DNA of 64,000 nucleotides from assembly GCA_946480915.1 (NCBI GenBank), contig CAMLLO010000003.1, forward strand, positions 62,001 through 126,000, given 5' to 3'. The position numbers and the translations under genes are program-made. The stretch's first letter is position 1. Each line of letters starts with the position of its first letter. Source of the stretch: an uncultured Sphingobacteriaceae bacterium (GTDB lineage Bacteria > Bacteroidota > Bacteroidia > Sphingobacteriales > Sphingobacteriaceae). This document shows positions 35,910 to 47,000 of this stretch, in pieces. The notes under the pieces are model-generated. The model did no database searches and was not told the DNA's origin. It saw nothing but the letters and a program-made list of their open reading frames with translations.

Positions 35910-38900
35910 ATGAGGTATATGAGAAAATTTATTCTAACTATTTTTTGTTTTCTGATTATCGGCCCTCTTTCTAACGTACTGAAGGCTCAGGGAACAGTTA
36001 CCACTGTGCGGGGCCAGGTGATTGATTCCGAGGATAAGCAGCCCGTTATCGGTGCTTCAGTTATCGAGATTGATAAAGACGGCCGTACGGTGCAAGGCGT
36101 TACCACAGACATATCTGGCAATTACTCGCTGAAAATTCTAAACCCAAACGATCGGATAGCAATATCCTTTATCGGCTATAATACCTATAGAGAAGCAATA
36201 AATAAGCGTTCGGTAATTAACGTTCAGCTTCGGCCGAGCACGCAGCAATTAGGCGAGGTCGCTATCGTTGGAAAAAGGGTCATAAATAATGGTACAGGAT
36301 TAAATATCGATGCCCGGAATTCTACTACGGCAACGGCTACCATTCAGGCTAAAGACCTGGAAGAATTGTCATCAGCTTCTATCGATCAGGCTCTTGCAGG
36401 TCGTTTGCCGGGGGTAGATGTGAGTGCTACATCGGGAGACCCCGGAGCAGGAATGTCTATCCGTATCCGCGGAACATCCTCCATAAACGGTTCATCTAAT
36501 CCGCTGATTATACTTGACGGATTGCCTTTTGATACCGATGTGCCATCCGATTTTAATTTCGGTACCGCAGATGAAAATGGTTATGCACAGCTATTAAATA
36601 TAGCGCCAACTGATATTAAAGAAATCACCGTGTTAAAAGATGCAGCCGCAACAGCCGTCTGGGGCTCCAGAGCTGCTAACGGCGTTTTAATCATTAACAC
36701 TAAACGGGGTATTATGGGCAAACCGCAGTTTACCTATAATTTTAAAGGCTCCTATGCAAAACAGCCCAAGGGCATTCCTTTGCTTAGTGGAGACCAGTAT
36801 GCAACGCTGATTCCTGAAGAAGTTTCCAATGGCGGGGGCAATCCTTTAGATATTCAGGTGAATAAAGAATTTTCTTTTGATCCCTATGATCCGTACTGGT
36901 ATTACAACTATAGTAACAATACCAATTGGATAGACGCTGTTACCCAGACCGGTTATTCTCAGGATCATAATGTTTCGATGACGGGTGGCGGCGAAAAAGC
37001 CAGGTATTATGCCTCAGTTGGATATTTTGGTCAGAAAGGTACAACGGTTGGCACAGATCTGAAACGGATGACTGCAAAGGTAAATCTGGATTATAATGTA
37101 TCCACACGTATTCGTTTCCGCTCAGATATAACGTTTACGCATCTGGACAATAACTTAAATTATACCAACGGAATCAGAGGTGTGGCTTTTAACAAAATGC
37201 CAAATATGTCCGTTTTTCAATTTGATGAAAGCGGCGTCGAAAGTCCTGTGTATTTGTCTCCTTCCACAAATATTCAGGGATCTTACGGCTCTACATATAA
37301 TCCTGTTGCCATGGCGACACAGGCGGTATCTGCACAAGTGGGAAATAGAGTAATTCCGCATTTCAATTTGCAATATGATATTTTGCCCTCTCTGCTTGTA
37401 TCACAGTTTGATATAGGCTTTGATATAAATAACAGCAAACAAAATACTTTTTTGCCGCAGGTAGCTACCGGGCGTCCCAATACAGAAACTGTGGTGAATC
37501 GGGCTGGTGATAGCGACGGAGACGTTTTCGGGGTAACCAGTAAATTGAATTTTGTTTTTACCCCAAGACTTAAAAATGAAACCAATACTTTCCAGGGGCT
37601 ATTATCCCTGCAGTCTACAGACAAAAAGCATGTTTCCTATAATGCCTCGACAGCGAATACAGCATCATCATTGCTGCAGGATGTCGCTGATCCGTCAAGA
37701 ACTGCCAATTCTGATTTAGCCTTAACGGCCAGTCAGGGCGAGTACCGGTCGGCATCCGCCTTGCTGCAGGGCCAATACAGTTTATTCGATAAGTATATTA
37801 TAAATGCCGGGCTTCGTGCCGACGGAAGTTCAAGATTCGGTCCGGCTAACCGGTACGGATTATTTCCTTCTGTTTCGGTTAGATGGCGTGCTTCCGGAGA
37901 GTCTTTTATGAAGAATATCAAATATATTGATGACTTGAGTCTCAGGGCGAGTTATGGACAAAGCGGCGGGGAGCCATCCCGGGACTATAGCTATTTTAAT
38001 CAATATTCACCCTATTCTTATTCTTACCAGGGAATGGCTGGAGTATTTCCTGCAAACATGGAATTATCGGACCTGCAATGGCAAACCGTTACCGGAACTA
38101 ACATTGGATTTAACCTTTGGATGTTTAAACACCGGATAATGTTTGATGGGGAGATTTACCGTAACCGTACCAGTAAGATGCTTTTCAACGGACTCGCGAT
38201 CCCATCGTTTACTGGTTTTAAGAGTTATTCTACCAATGTAGGTACGATGGATAATCAGGGATGGGAAATTGGAATTAACACTATCCCGGTTAAAACACGA
38301 AACTTCACTATGGGCTTTGATTTTAACATCGCGAAGAATATCAATATTATGAGGGAGGTATCGGATTATTTCCCCCGGGATAATGGCGTAGTTGTTAACC
38401 GTAACGGAGTATATAAATCATACCTGATAGTGGGCAATCCTTTCGGATCATTCTACGGTTTTAAATATAAAGGGGTTTATACTGATGATGATGCCACTAT
38501 CGCCAGAGATGCTGCAGGGACTAAGATTATCGGGCCGAACGGACAAGAAATCCGCATGCGTTTTAACTACCCTTCCACCGATTATACATTCGAAGCCGGA
38601 GATGCTATGTACGAAGATATAAATCATGATGGAAACATCGATGACAAAGACATTGTGTATCTGGGTAATGGGATACCTAAGGTGAATGGCGGTTTTGGGC
38701 CCAATTTTACCTGGAAAGGGGCCTGGAAGCTCACCGCTTTTTTCAACTACAAGTTAGGGTACCAGCTTATTAACAATGCTAGCATGACGACATCGAATAT
38801 GTACAGTTATGATAATCAAAGTACTGTGGTATTACGACGCTGGAGAAATCCGGGCGATGTAACGGATGTGCCGCGTGCTTTATATCGAAGAGGCTTTAAC

Positions 38901-39179
38901 TGGCTGGGATCAGACCGTTATGTGGAGGATGCTTCTTTTGTAAGATTGCAGGCAGTAACGTTAAGGTACAACTTTAGCAAGTCCTTATTAAATAAGATTG
39001 GGGTCAGAAACGCAAGCTTCTACATAACCGGAGAAAATCTTTACACGTGGACGAAATATAAAGGACAGGATCCGGACGTTTCCACCCGCGGGAACAATAA
39101 TCCCTTCACAATTAATTATGACCGCTCCCTAACTCCACCATCAAGAAATATTTTAATGGGCATCACCGCCGGGTTTTAA
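35910..39179 (+). CDS. SusC-type TonB-dependent transporter, module B pair 1
   Basis: Outer-membrane importer of 1089 residues, paralogue of 16490-19780. Signal peptide ends near LKA-Q (residue 26); a second ATG at residue 4 is an equally good start. Carboxypeptidase-D-like domain about 30-108, variant TonB box GEVAIVGKR, the same NNGTGLNI-type insert as in module A, plug with SIRIRGTSSINGSSNPLIILDG, C-terminal DINHDGNIDDKDIVYLGNG and NILMGITAGF. The barrel differs more than the plug, as expected if the two copies now handle related but not identical ligands. SusD follows after 23 bp. Confidence 0.95.
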   Translation: MRYMRKFILTIFCFLIIGPLSNVLKAQGTVTTVRGQVIDSEDKQPVIGASVIEIDKDGRTVQGVTTDISGNYSLKILNPNDRIAISFIGYNTYREAINKRSVINVQLRPSTQQLGEVAIVGKRVINNGTGLNIDARNSTTATATIQAKDLEELSSASIDQALAGRLPGVDVSATSGDPGAGMSIRIRGTSSINGSSNPLIILDGLPFDTDVPSDFNFGTADENGYAQLLNIAPTDIKEITVLKDAAATAVWGSRAANGVLIINTKRGIMGKPQFTYNFKGSYAKQPKGIPLLSGDQYATLIPEEVSNGGGNPLDIQVNKEFSFDPYDPYWYYNYSNNTNWIDAVTQTGYSQDHNVSMTGGGEKARYYASVGYFGQKGTTVGTDLKRMTAKVNLDYNVSTRIRFRSDITFTHLDNNLNYTNGIRGVAFNKMPNMSVFQFDESGVESPVYLSPSTNIQGSYGSTYNPVAMATQAVSAQVGNRVIPHFNLQYDILPSLLVSQFDIGFDINNSKQNTFLPQVATGRPNTETVVNRAGDSDGDVFGVTSKLNFVFTPRLKNETNTFQGLLSLQSTDKKHVSYNASTANTASSLLQDVADPSRTANSDLALTASQGEYRSASALLQGQYSLFDKYIINAGLRADGSSRFGPANRYGLFPSVSVRWRASGESFMKNIKYIDDLSLRASYGQSGGEPSRDYSYFNQYSPYSYSYQGMAGVFPANMELSDLQWQTVTGTNIGFNLWMFKHRIMFDGEIYRNRTSKMLFNGLAIPSFTGFKSYSTNVGTMDNQGWEIGINTIPVKTRNFTMGFDFNIAKNINIMREVSDYFPRDNGVVVNRNGVYKSYLIVGNPFGSFYGFKYKGVYTDDDATIARDAAGTKIIGPNGQEIRMRFNYPSTDYTFEAGDAMYEDINHDGNIDDKDIVYLGNGIPKVNGGFGPNFTWKGAWKLTAFFNYKLGYQLINNASMTTSNMYSYDNQSTVVLRRWRNPGDVTDVPRALYRRGFNWLGSDRYVEDASFVRLQAVTLRYNFSKSLLNKIGVRNASFYITGENLYTWTKYKGQDPDVSTRGNNNPFTINYDRSLTPPSRNILMGITAGF

Positions 39180-39202
39180 AACAGCTATAAAAAACTGAAA
39201 AG

Positions 39203-40738
39203 ATGATAAACAAGTTAAAACATATCTTATTACTTCTGATAGTTATTCTATCGGCGTCCTCCTGTAATAAATGGCTGGATCTGCGTCCTGAAGACGGGAT
39301 CATCCGGCAGAATTACTGGCAGACGAAAGAGCAGCTGCAGGCAGCTGTCGTCGGGTGTTATGCATCTCTGCTTGAACCCGGGCTCGTACAGTCCTTTTTC
39401 AATTGGGGAGAACTTAGGGGCGATATGATTTCCGTGACTAATTTTGCCTCAACAGATGAATTAAATGTTGTCGAAGGGAATATTTTGCCATCCAATTCGC
39501 TGACAGACTGGACTGAAGTGTATCAGACGATTAATTACTGCAATACGGTTATCGATTTTGCTCCGAATGTTAAAGAAAAAGATAAGACGTTAACAGATCT
39601 TCAATTGAACGCTTATCTGGCAGAAGCAAAAGGAATACGAGCATTAATGTATTTCTATCTGCTTCGTACCTTCGGGGAGGTGCCTTTACAACTGAAAGCT
39701 ACCTCAAGCGATGTGTCGCTGCAACAGTTGGCTAAAAGTTCCAGGGACGACGTATACAAGCAGATCATGGATGATCTTAAGTTTGCTGAACTTAATTCAC
39801 CGCTGACTTATGGCAACATTACATTAGATAAAGGGCGCTTAACCCGTTTTGCCATCCTGGCTATTGAAGCAGATGCTTATCTGTGGATGGATGATTATGA
39901 AAACTGTCTTCAGGCCTGTGATAAGATTATCAACTCCAATCAGTTTGCATTGGTGCCTGTAGTGAACGATGCACAGTCTAACTGGTTTTCTACTGTATTT
40001 CGCTTCGGAAATTCGCAAGAAAGCATATTTGAGCTTCAGTTTGATCAGCAAAAATTAAATCCTTTTTACGGAATGTTTGCTTCGGGATCAAGGCACTTTG
40101 GAGCCTCTGCCAGGGTAATGGAGGAAGTATACGGGGTGGATGAATTTGATGCTACCAATAAAGACATGCGAGGCGATGGCGCATCTGTTAAAGCCGAAGA
40201 TGGTACCATCTCTAAATTTGCTGGTTATTACAGTGGTACTGATTTTAAGACTGTTAGCTCTTCAATTTCATATACTCACTGGTTTATGTATCGATATTCG
40301 GATATTCTGCTATTAAAAGCGGAAGCCCTTACGTGGCTGGGCCGGGGTCAGGAGGCGCTAGACATTATCAAAGTTATCCGTGGCCAGGAAGATCCCGCTA
40401 GTCCGGGAGGAGTAACCCGCGGAGTTAATGCACTGCCAGTAACCGAGGAGTTTCCAAGTGCTGATGATCCTCTAGGAATATCAGTTTATATCCTCAATGA
40501 ACGATCACGTGAATTCGCTTTTGAAGGAAAAAGATGGTTTGATATACTGCGTGTAGCCAAGCGTAATAATTATCAGCAGATTGATTTAATTGTTGACATG
40601 ATTGCTAAAACTGCTCCTGCCGACAGACAACAGTCTATGATTAACAAGTATAAAGATGTTCGTAGTCATTACCTGCCTATTAATGAATATGAGCTCCGTA
40701 CCGATCCTAATTTAGAACAGAATCCATTTTATGAATAA
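39203..40738 (+). CDS. SusD/RagB-family lipoprotein, module B pair 1
   Basis: Partner of the preceding SusC and paralogue of 19797-21284; 511 residues. Lipobox Cys21 (SASSC-NKWLDLRPEDGI). Hallmarks are AEAKGIRALMYFYLLRTFG followed by EVPLQL, AIEADAYLWMDDYENCL, YSDILLLKAEALTW, REFAFEGKRWFDILR, and the end SHYLPINEYELRTDPNLEQNPFY. It is slightly longer than its paralogue because of an insert before the C-terminal helices (about residues 395-420, VTRGVNALPVTEEF). Confidence 0.95.
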   Translation: MINKLKHILLLLIVILSASSCNKWLDLRPEDGIIRQNYWQTKEQLQAAVVGCYASLLEPGLVQSFFNWGELRGDMISVTNFASTDELNVVEGNILPSNSLTDWTEVYQTINYCNTVIDFAPNVKEKDKTLTDLQLNAYLAEAKGIRALMYFYLLRTFGEVPLQLKATSSDVSLQQLAKSSRDDVYKQIMDDLKFAELNSPLTYGNITLDKGRLTRFAILAIEADAYLWMDDYENCLQACDKIINSNQFALVPVVNDAQSNWFSTVFRFGNSQESIFELQFDQQKLNPFYGMFASGSRHFGASARVMEEVYGVDEFDATNKDMRGDGASVKAEDGTISKFAGYYSGTDFKTVSSSISYTHWFMYRYSDILLLKAEALTWLGRGQEALDIIKVIRGQEDPASPGGVTRGVNALPVTEEFPSADDPLGISVYILNERSREFAFEGKRWFDILRVAKRNNYQQIDLIVDMIAKTAPADRQQSMINKYKDVRSHYLPINEYELRTDPNLEQNPFYE

Positions 40739-40760
40739 CAGAATAATAAACTAAAAGATT

Positions 40761-42476
40761 ATGAAAAATATTTCAATCAGAATTTCAAGGTTGCTGTATG
40801 TCTTAGCGCCGGTTCTGTTCATGGTTTGTCTAGCTGCCTGTAAAAAGCAGGATGTGGTGTACAATACTTCTTCCGATGTAAACATTACAGGTTACCTGGA
40901 CAACCACCCGGAACAGTTTTCGGAGTTTAGAAAAATCCTGGATCGTACTGGTACAGCCAGTTTTTTGAATGCCTATGGGGCCTATACTCTTTTCCTTCCG
41001 AATAATGATGCCGTAAAGGCCTATTTACAACAAGTGGGAAAAAGTTCGGTGGAGGATGTAAACCTCGAAACGCTAAAAGGATTGGTTCGTTTTCATTTGC
41101 TGGAGGATACTTTGACAACCGGGTCTTTTAAGGATGGTAAACTGCCGGCCTTGACCATGTACGGACAGTATTTGACAACCGGTGCAAGTAATACCTCGGG
41201 TGTAACCAAAACACGCATTAACCGCCAGGCTAATCTGGTGCAGGGAAATATCGTGGTAGGCAACGGTATTATCCATGTGATTGATGACATGCTTATCCCG
41301 GCTTCGCAATCGCTTGCCGAGATGATAAAAAGCAATGCGAATTATTCAATATTCTCAGAAGCACTCCAAGCGACTAAATTATATGACACATTAAATATTC
41401 TTCCTGCCAATAATCCGGATAAAAAAAGAGCCTGGCTTACAGTGCTGGCGCAAACAGATTCGGTATTTCATGCCGCCGGAATCAATACCTACCAGGATTT
41501 AGTTAATAAGTATTCCAATACAGGCAATCCGGAGGATCCTAAAGACAGCCTTCATTTGTTTATGGACTACCATATTCTTTACGATGCCAAATACCTGGCG
41601 GATATTATTTCAGCTGGGTCACATCCCACACTGGCCCCCCTTGAAGTGATTACTTCTAAATTACAGGGAACCGATGTACTTATCAATGATGATGACTTTA
41701 ACGGGCAGCATGAGCCGGGCATAAAGCTGAACCGCTCTTCAAGCGATATTTCGGCCACCAACGGCGTTTTGCACTCTACGGCACCATATATTTATGATGG
41801 TGTGCAGAATACCGGCTCTTTTGCTATTAAAGTACGCCGGCCAGTTAGAATTGATTGGGATGTAGCTGATTTTCCGGATCTGAGAAAGTTGAATGCATAT
41901 TTCCGCAAGAAGAGTTATTCATTTGCCTGGAATGCTATGAGTGAGATTACCTCGGATGGTGGAGCAAAGTCCAAATTGTATTATACCTACAGTGCCAATG
42001 ACCAGACCTGGTGGCGCGATCATCTTGAATTACCGCTTGGACTGCCTTTCAGAAATGCATGGTGGGAATTCACTACACCTCTTATTGTGCGGGGAAAATA
42101 TAAGGTATGGGCAAATTACGAATATCACCGGAAGTCCAGCAGTCAAAAAGCTATTAACAGTCAGGTGACAATTGACGGGGTGCCATTACAGCGCACGCTG
42201 GATGAGATTGCCAAAAGGCCCGCCGGTTCTGATGCCGAGCTAGAGGCACAAGGCTGGAAGCAGTATACCAATGGAACCACAAGTAGTAATTACAACGGAC
42301 GCCTGCTGGGTACCGTTACTATTAAAACTACCGACCGGCATAAACTCCGAATTACCTGGGTAAATGGTTCGTCAGGAGATTTGTGGCTGGATATGATTCA
42401 GTTTATTCCGGCAGATGATCCCGAACAGGTATGGCCGCGCTTTAATCCTGATGGAACGTTGGCTGATAAACCTTAA
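40761..42476 (+). CDS. FAS1-domain lipoprotein, module B gene 4
   Basis: Paralogue of 21294-23150; 571 residues. Lipobox Cys27 (CLAAC-KKQDVVYN). Two FAS1 domains in the first half: YTLFLPNNDAVKAYL with GIIHVIDDMLIP, then SIFSEALQATKLYDTL with NGVLHSTAPYIYD. The strand-rich C-terminal domain (LIVRGKYKVWANYEYHRKSS, QVTIDGVPL, HKLRITWV, LWLDMIQFIPAD) matches that of module A. About 47 residues shorter than the module A protein, mainly in the linker after the second FAS1 domain. Likely surface binding protein; role inferred. Confidence 0.82.
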   Translation: MKNISIRISRLLYVLAPVLFMVCLAACKKQDVVYNTSSDVNITGYLDNHPEQFSEFRKILDRTGTASFLNAYGAYTLFLPNNDAVKAYLQQVGKSSVEDVNLETLKGLVRFHLLEDTLTTGSFKDGKLPALTMYGQYLTTGASNTSGVTKTRINRQANLVQGNIVVGNGIIHVIDDMLIPASQSLAEMIKSNANYSIFSEALQATKLYDTLNILPANNPDKKRAWLTVLAQTDSVFHAAGINTYQDLVNKYSNTGNPEDPKDSLHLFMDYHILYDAKYLADIISAGSHPTLAPLEVITSKLQGTDVLINDDDFNGQHEPGIKLNRSSSDISATNGVLHSTAPYIYDGVQNTGSFAIKVRRPVRIDWDVADFPDLRKLNAYFRKKSYSFAWNAMSEITSDGGAKSKLYYTYSANDQTWWRDHLELPLGLPFRNAWWEFTTPLIVRGKYKVWANYEYHRKSSSQKAINSQVTIDGVPLQRTLDEIAKRPAGSDAELEAQGWKQYTNGTTSSNYNGRLLGTVTIKTTDRHKLRITWVNGSSGDLWLDMIQFIPADDPEQVWPRFNPDGTLADKP

Positions 42477-42480
42477 AGAC

Positions 42481-42519
42481 ATTTCCCTGTGTACTCTTCT
42501 TTGGAGTACACAGGGAAAT
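42481..42519 (+). other. Intra-operon hairpin between FAS1 genes, module B
   Basis: Perfect 16-bp stem 42481-42496 with 42504-42519, 7-nt loop, no T-run after it. Same syntenic position as the shorter hairpin at 23162-23183, with the CCCTGT core kept. It may lower or stabilise expression of the downstream genes. Confidence 0.65.
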
Positions 42520-42556
42520 TTACCGAAGAATTAATTAAAAACTAAATACCCGTTTA

Positions 42557-44053
42557 ATGAAACGAAATATACTATTTGTGTTGTTGCTGGCAGTTATCGC
42601 TGGTGTCTCATCATGTAAAAAATGGGATGAACATATCAGTGTGGCAGATGATGCTCTTGGCAGGAATCTGCTGGAAGAAATTAATGCCAACCCTGATCTG
42701 AGTAAATTTAGCGCATACCTGCAACAAACTGGCTACGATAAAGTGCTGGCGTCTTCAAAACTGTTTACGGTTTGGGCGCCAACAAATGCTGCTTTAAGTG
42801 CTGTAGATAACAGTATTTTAGGTGATACCACTAAACTGAAGCTGTTAATTGCCAATCATATTTCTAATCAGGCTTATCTTACTTCTGCGGTTGTTGCAGA
42901 TTCTACCTTAAGAATCCGGGCGTTGAGCGGAAAAAACATTTTATTTTCTCAAACTGCGTATGACGAAGCAGCAATTACTTCTAAAGACACCTATGTAGGT
43001 AATGGAGTATTACATATTGTTGACCAGGCGATCTTTCCTAAGCAAAGCATCTGGGAATATGTCACGACAAGCGAGGATGCTTCACTTCAAAAGCAGGAAC
43101 TCCAATCGCTTACCTACCAGGTGCGTGATATTACCAAATCGGTAGTCATCGCTTATGACCCAAAAACTGGTGAGCCGGTTTATAAGGAGGGCGTAGGCAT
43201 TGAAACGGTAAATACTTATTTGAACAAGGATAATATTAGCAATGAGGACAGAGAGTATACCTATTTTGTTCTTACAGACGCGGCTTATAATGAAGAAAAA
43301 ACAAAACTTGCCAGCTATTTCAATACCGGCGATGCAGAATTTTCTGACAGTCTTACCAATTACAATGTAATTAAGGACCTGGCCATAAAAGGACGTTTTA
43401 CCCTTGACAAATTACCGGAAACACTTTATTCGGCGAACGATAGTGTGATATATCATATCGATAAAAGCGCTATTGTAAAAACATACTCTGCTAGTAACGG
43501 GGTAGTTTATGTGGTTAACCGTCTGGATTATGACATGGTGAGCAAATTGAAGCCTGTTATCATTCAGGGCGAAATCGGGTATACCTTACAATCGAGTAAG
43601 ACCGTTCAGCTCCGGACACGACGAAATTCGCTTAACCCGGAAAGCCCGCGCTACAATACTTTTTTCAGGGATCTTCTTATTCAGAATCATGGTGTTGCTA
43701 ATTATTGGGTAAAATATACTCCGCTTTTAAAATCGGTTACCTATAAGGTTTATATGCGTGCGGTAAGAGATTTTGATCTGATTCCGCCGGTGGGAAAGAC
43801 AGAACTGGATGATTTTCCTGAACGCATCGCGTTTAACGCTTCTACTGCGACCGACCTACCTCAGATTACGAACGTAGGCGCTGTGAAAAATGCCGACGGA
43901 ACTTTCTCCCCGAATTATGATGAAGTATATGTAGGTGATTATACTGTGAGTAATTATGGCACAACATCGGTGTTTGTTGTGGGTGCTAATACTAAAACTA
44001 ACGGTTTAAATACCATTTTGCTTGACTACATCAAATTAGTACCGGCTCCTTAA
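42557..44053 (+). CDS. FAS1-domain lipoprotein, module B gene 5
   Basis: Paralogue of 23208-24815; 498 residues. Lipobox Cys20 (GVSSC-KKWDEHISV). First FAS1 domain about 30-165 (FTVWAPTNAAL, NGVLHIVDQAIFP), a diverged second one to about 325 (YTYFVLTDAAY, NGVVYVVNRLDYD), and a strand-rich C-terminal domain (VTYKVYMRAVRD, ILLDYIKLVPAP). Shorter than the module A copy in the C-terminal half. SusC starts 35 bp downstream. Confidence 0.8.
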   Translation: MKRNILFVLLLAVIAGVSSCKKWDEHISVADDALGRNLLEEINANPDLSKFSAYLQQTGYDKVLASSKLFTVWAPTNAALSAVDNSILGDTTKLKLLIANHISNQAYLTSAVVADSTLRIRALSGKNILFSQTAYDEAAITSKDTYVGNGVLHIVDQAIFPKQSIWEYVTTSEDASLQKQELQSLTYQVRDITKSVVIAYDPKTGEPVYKEGVGIETVNTYLNKDNISNEDREYTYFVLTDAAYNEEKTKLASYFNTGDAEFSDSLTNYNVIKDLAIKGRFTLDKLPETLYSANDSVIYHIDKSAIVKTYSASNGVVYVVNRLDYDMVSKLKPVIIQGEIGYTLQSSKTVQLRTRRNSLNPESPRYNTFFRDLLIQNHGVANYWVKYTPLLKSVTYKVYMRAVRDFDLIPPVGKTELDDFPERIAFNASTATDLPQITNVGAVKNADGTFSPNYDEVYVGDYTVSNYGTTSVFVVGANTKTNGLNTILLDYIKLVPAP

Positions 44054-44088
44054 AACCAAATTGATAAGCTTTAAAAAAATCTGAATAT

Positions 44089-47000
44089 ATGTATATGTGT
44101 ACAAAAGCGGCAAAAAAAGCCCTGTTGCCGGTTCTGGTTCTTGGACTAACTTCAGCTAATCTGCTTGGACAGCAAATAGATTCGGCCTCAAGGGCTCTGT
44201 CCGGCGATTCTGTCACTACTGTTGCTAACCGAACCAATGGCCCTTTAGTAAAAGGTACCGTTACGGAATCGGCTACCGGCAAGCCTCTGGAAGGAATCAA
44301 TATAAGTGTACCCGGGTTTTCTGCAGCGATAAGCCGCGAAGATGGAACATTTAAACTATCGGTACCTGATAATGACGCAGTTTTAATTGTTAAGGGTCCG
44401 GGATATCAGTCAAAAGAAGTTCCTCTAATGGGAAAGACGGACGTAAAAGTAAGTCTTTATGAGGATACTTTTATTTCTGTGTATGACGAAGCGCAGCTGC
44501 CTGCAGCAAAAAAAGCGCTTAATCATATTCCCTTTGCAGTGAATTCTGTTAATACTTATGACAACTGGGCGAGGACGACTGAATCAGCCGATGCATATCT
44601 TCAAGGCAAAATATCAGGACTGAATTCGATAAGACGTTCAGGAACCTGGGGCATTGGTTCCAATGTGTTTTTGCGCGGGTATAATTCATTATATGCCACC
44701 AACCGGCCTTTAATCATAGTTGATGGCGTTGTTTATGACGACTCTGAATATGGTGGCTCTATTATCAGTGGCCATCTTAATAATCCGCTGCAGGATATTG
44801 ACATCAAAGATATTGACAATATTACAGTGCTTAAGGATGCGGCTGCGGCGGTTTACGGAACTAAGTCTGCAAATGGAGTAATCCTCATCACTACTGCCCG
44901 GGCCAAAGATCAGGCTACAAAAATTGACTTCGCCGCATACGGTGGGATGAATAATCAGGTGTCGAACACTCCTTTAATGGATGCCTCCGACTACAGGATA
45001 TTTTTGGGCGAGCTGTTAAAAACAAAAGGATTAACCGACAACCAGATACAGGCACAGCCGTATATGAACGATAACCCAAGCAGTTATTTTTACCGGTATC
45101 ATTACAACACCAACTGGCAAAATGAGGTGATGAACGATAGTTATAATCAGAATTATTATTTGAAAGTAACGGGTGGCGACGATATTGCAACATATGGTCT
45201 GTCCCTTGGATATCTCAACAACGAAGGCATTACGTCCAATACAAATCTTACACGTTATCAGACACGTTTTAATGCGGATTTAAATTTGACGGCTAAGTTC
45301 AAAGGGTTCGCCAATCTTTCCTTTACGTCTAATCAGCAGAATCTAAAAAGCCAGGGCATTGACAAAACAAACCCTCTGTACCTTTCTCTAATTAAAGCGC
45401 CGTTCCTGGCAAGACAAGATGTCGGCGATAACGGGGAAGAATCACCAAATCTTGCCCAGGCGGATATATTTAATGTGAGTAATCCGGTTTCGCTGATCGA
45501 AAACATGCAGGGGATCAATAACAATTACCGGTTTTTTGGCTCTTTAGGTTTTAACTATCAACTGAGCAAACCTGCTAGCATTAAAACAATTGTAGGCATC
45601 AATTTTGACAAGGTGCGTGAAAAAATGTTTATTCCTAACAAAGGGGTTGTTGCAGATACAAGTAGTAATGCTATTCTTTATAATCGTTCGGGAAGTAATG
45701 TAGAACGTTTGTTTTCTATATATAACGATACCCGTTTTTCCTACAATAATACATTTAACCGCATACATAGTCTTTCTGCCAATGTGGGTTTGCGATTTAA
45801 CAAAAGTAAAAGTGAGGCCGACTATGGTTATGGCTACAACTCAGCAACGGACGAGTTTGTGAGTGTATCTAACGGGCAATCATTGTTGAGGCAAGTGGGC
45901 GGTAACAACGGAGACTGGACCTGGCTTAACACCTATGCCAATGCAGACTATGAACTGATGCATAAATATATGCTTTCGTTCAGTCTGGCAGTAGATGGTT
46001 CATCGCGCTTTGGTAAAAAAGCCGGAAACGCATTAACTATCGGCGGTAATCAATTTGCCGTGCTTCCGGCGGTCGCAGCTGGCTGGCTGGTATCGTCTGA
46101 ACCGTTTATGACTGGCGCTAAATTTATTGAAAGCTTAAAACTTAGAGCGAGCTATGGTCTCACCGGCAATGACGATATCGGCAATCATTCTGCTCAGCAA
46201 TATTATGTATCACAGAACTTCCTTGGCCTTCAAGGTTTAGTGAGAGGCAACATCGGGAATCCTTATCTTAAATGGGAAACAGTAAAGAAGGCTAATTTAG
46301 GCATAGATGGGTCTTTTTTAAATGAAAGACTGAGTCTAAGCATCGATGTGTTCTCAAATAAGACTGTGGATATGATCACCTATGAGCCGTCTTTAACAGC
46401 TTCGGGATTTGATTTTTATCTGAGCAATAATGGCGGAATGACGACCAGAGGTATGGAATTTGGGGCCAATGCCCGTCTGATTAATAAAGCAGTGAAGTGG
46501 GATATGGGCCTCAACCTTTCTACCTATAAAAATAAGATAACGAAAGTTCCTAATGACCAAATTATTACGCAGTACGCGGGCGCAGAAATTTTAACACGCG
46601 TGGGCAGCCCGGCGAATTTGTTCTATGGCTTCAAAACAAATGGCGTTTATTCTTCTGATGCAGAAGCCGGTACTGCAGGATTGAAATATCTGAATGCTAA
46701 GGGCGATTCCACCATCTCATTTCAGGGAGGTGATGTACGGTTTGTTGATGTCAACGGCGATCATGTGATCGATAATAATGACAGGCAGGTGATCGGCGAT
46801 CCTAACCCTGATTTTACAGGCGGATTTAACAATACAGTATCCTTCGGTCGTTGGTCGTTTAACGCGCTATTTACTTTTAGTAAGGGCAATGATATCTATA
46901 ATTATACCCGTTCTTATCTTGAATCGATGAGTGGATATTCAAATCAAACTTTGGGAGTAATGAAAAGATGGCGTGCCAACGGACAGGTTACCGATGTGCC

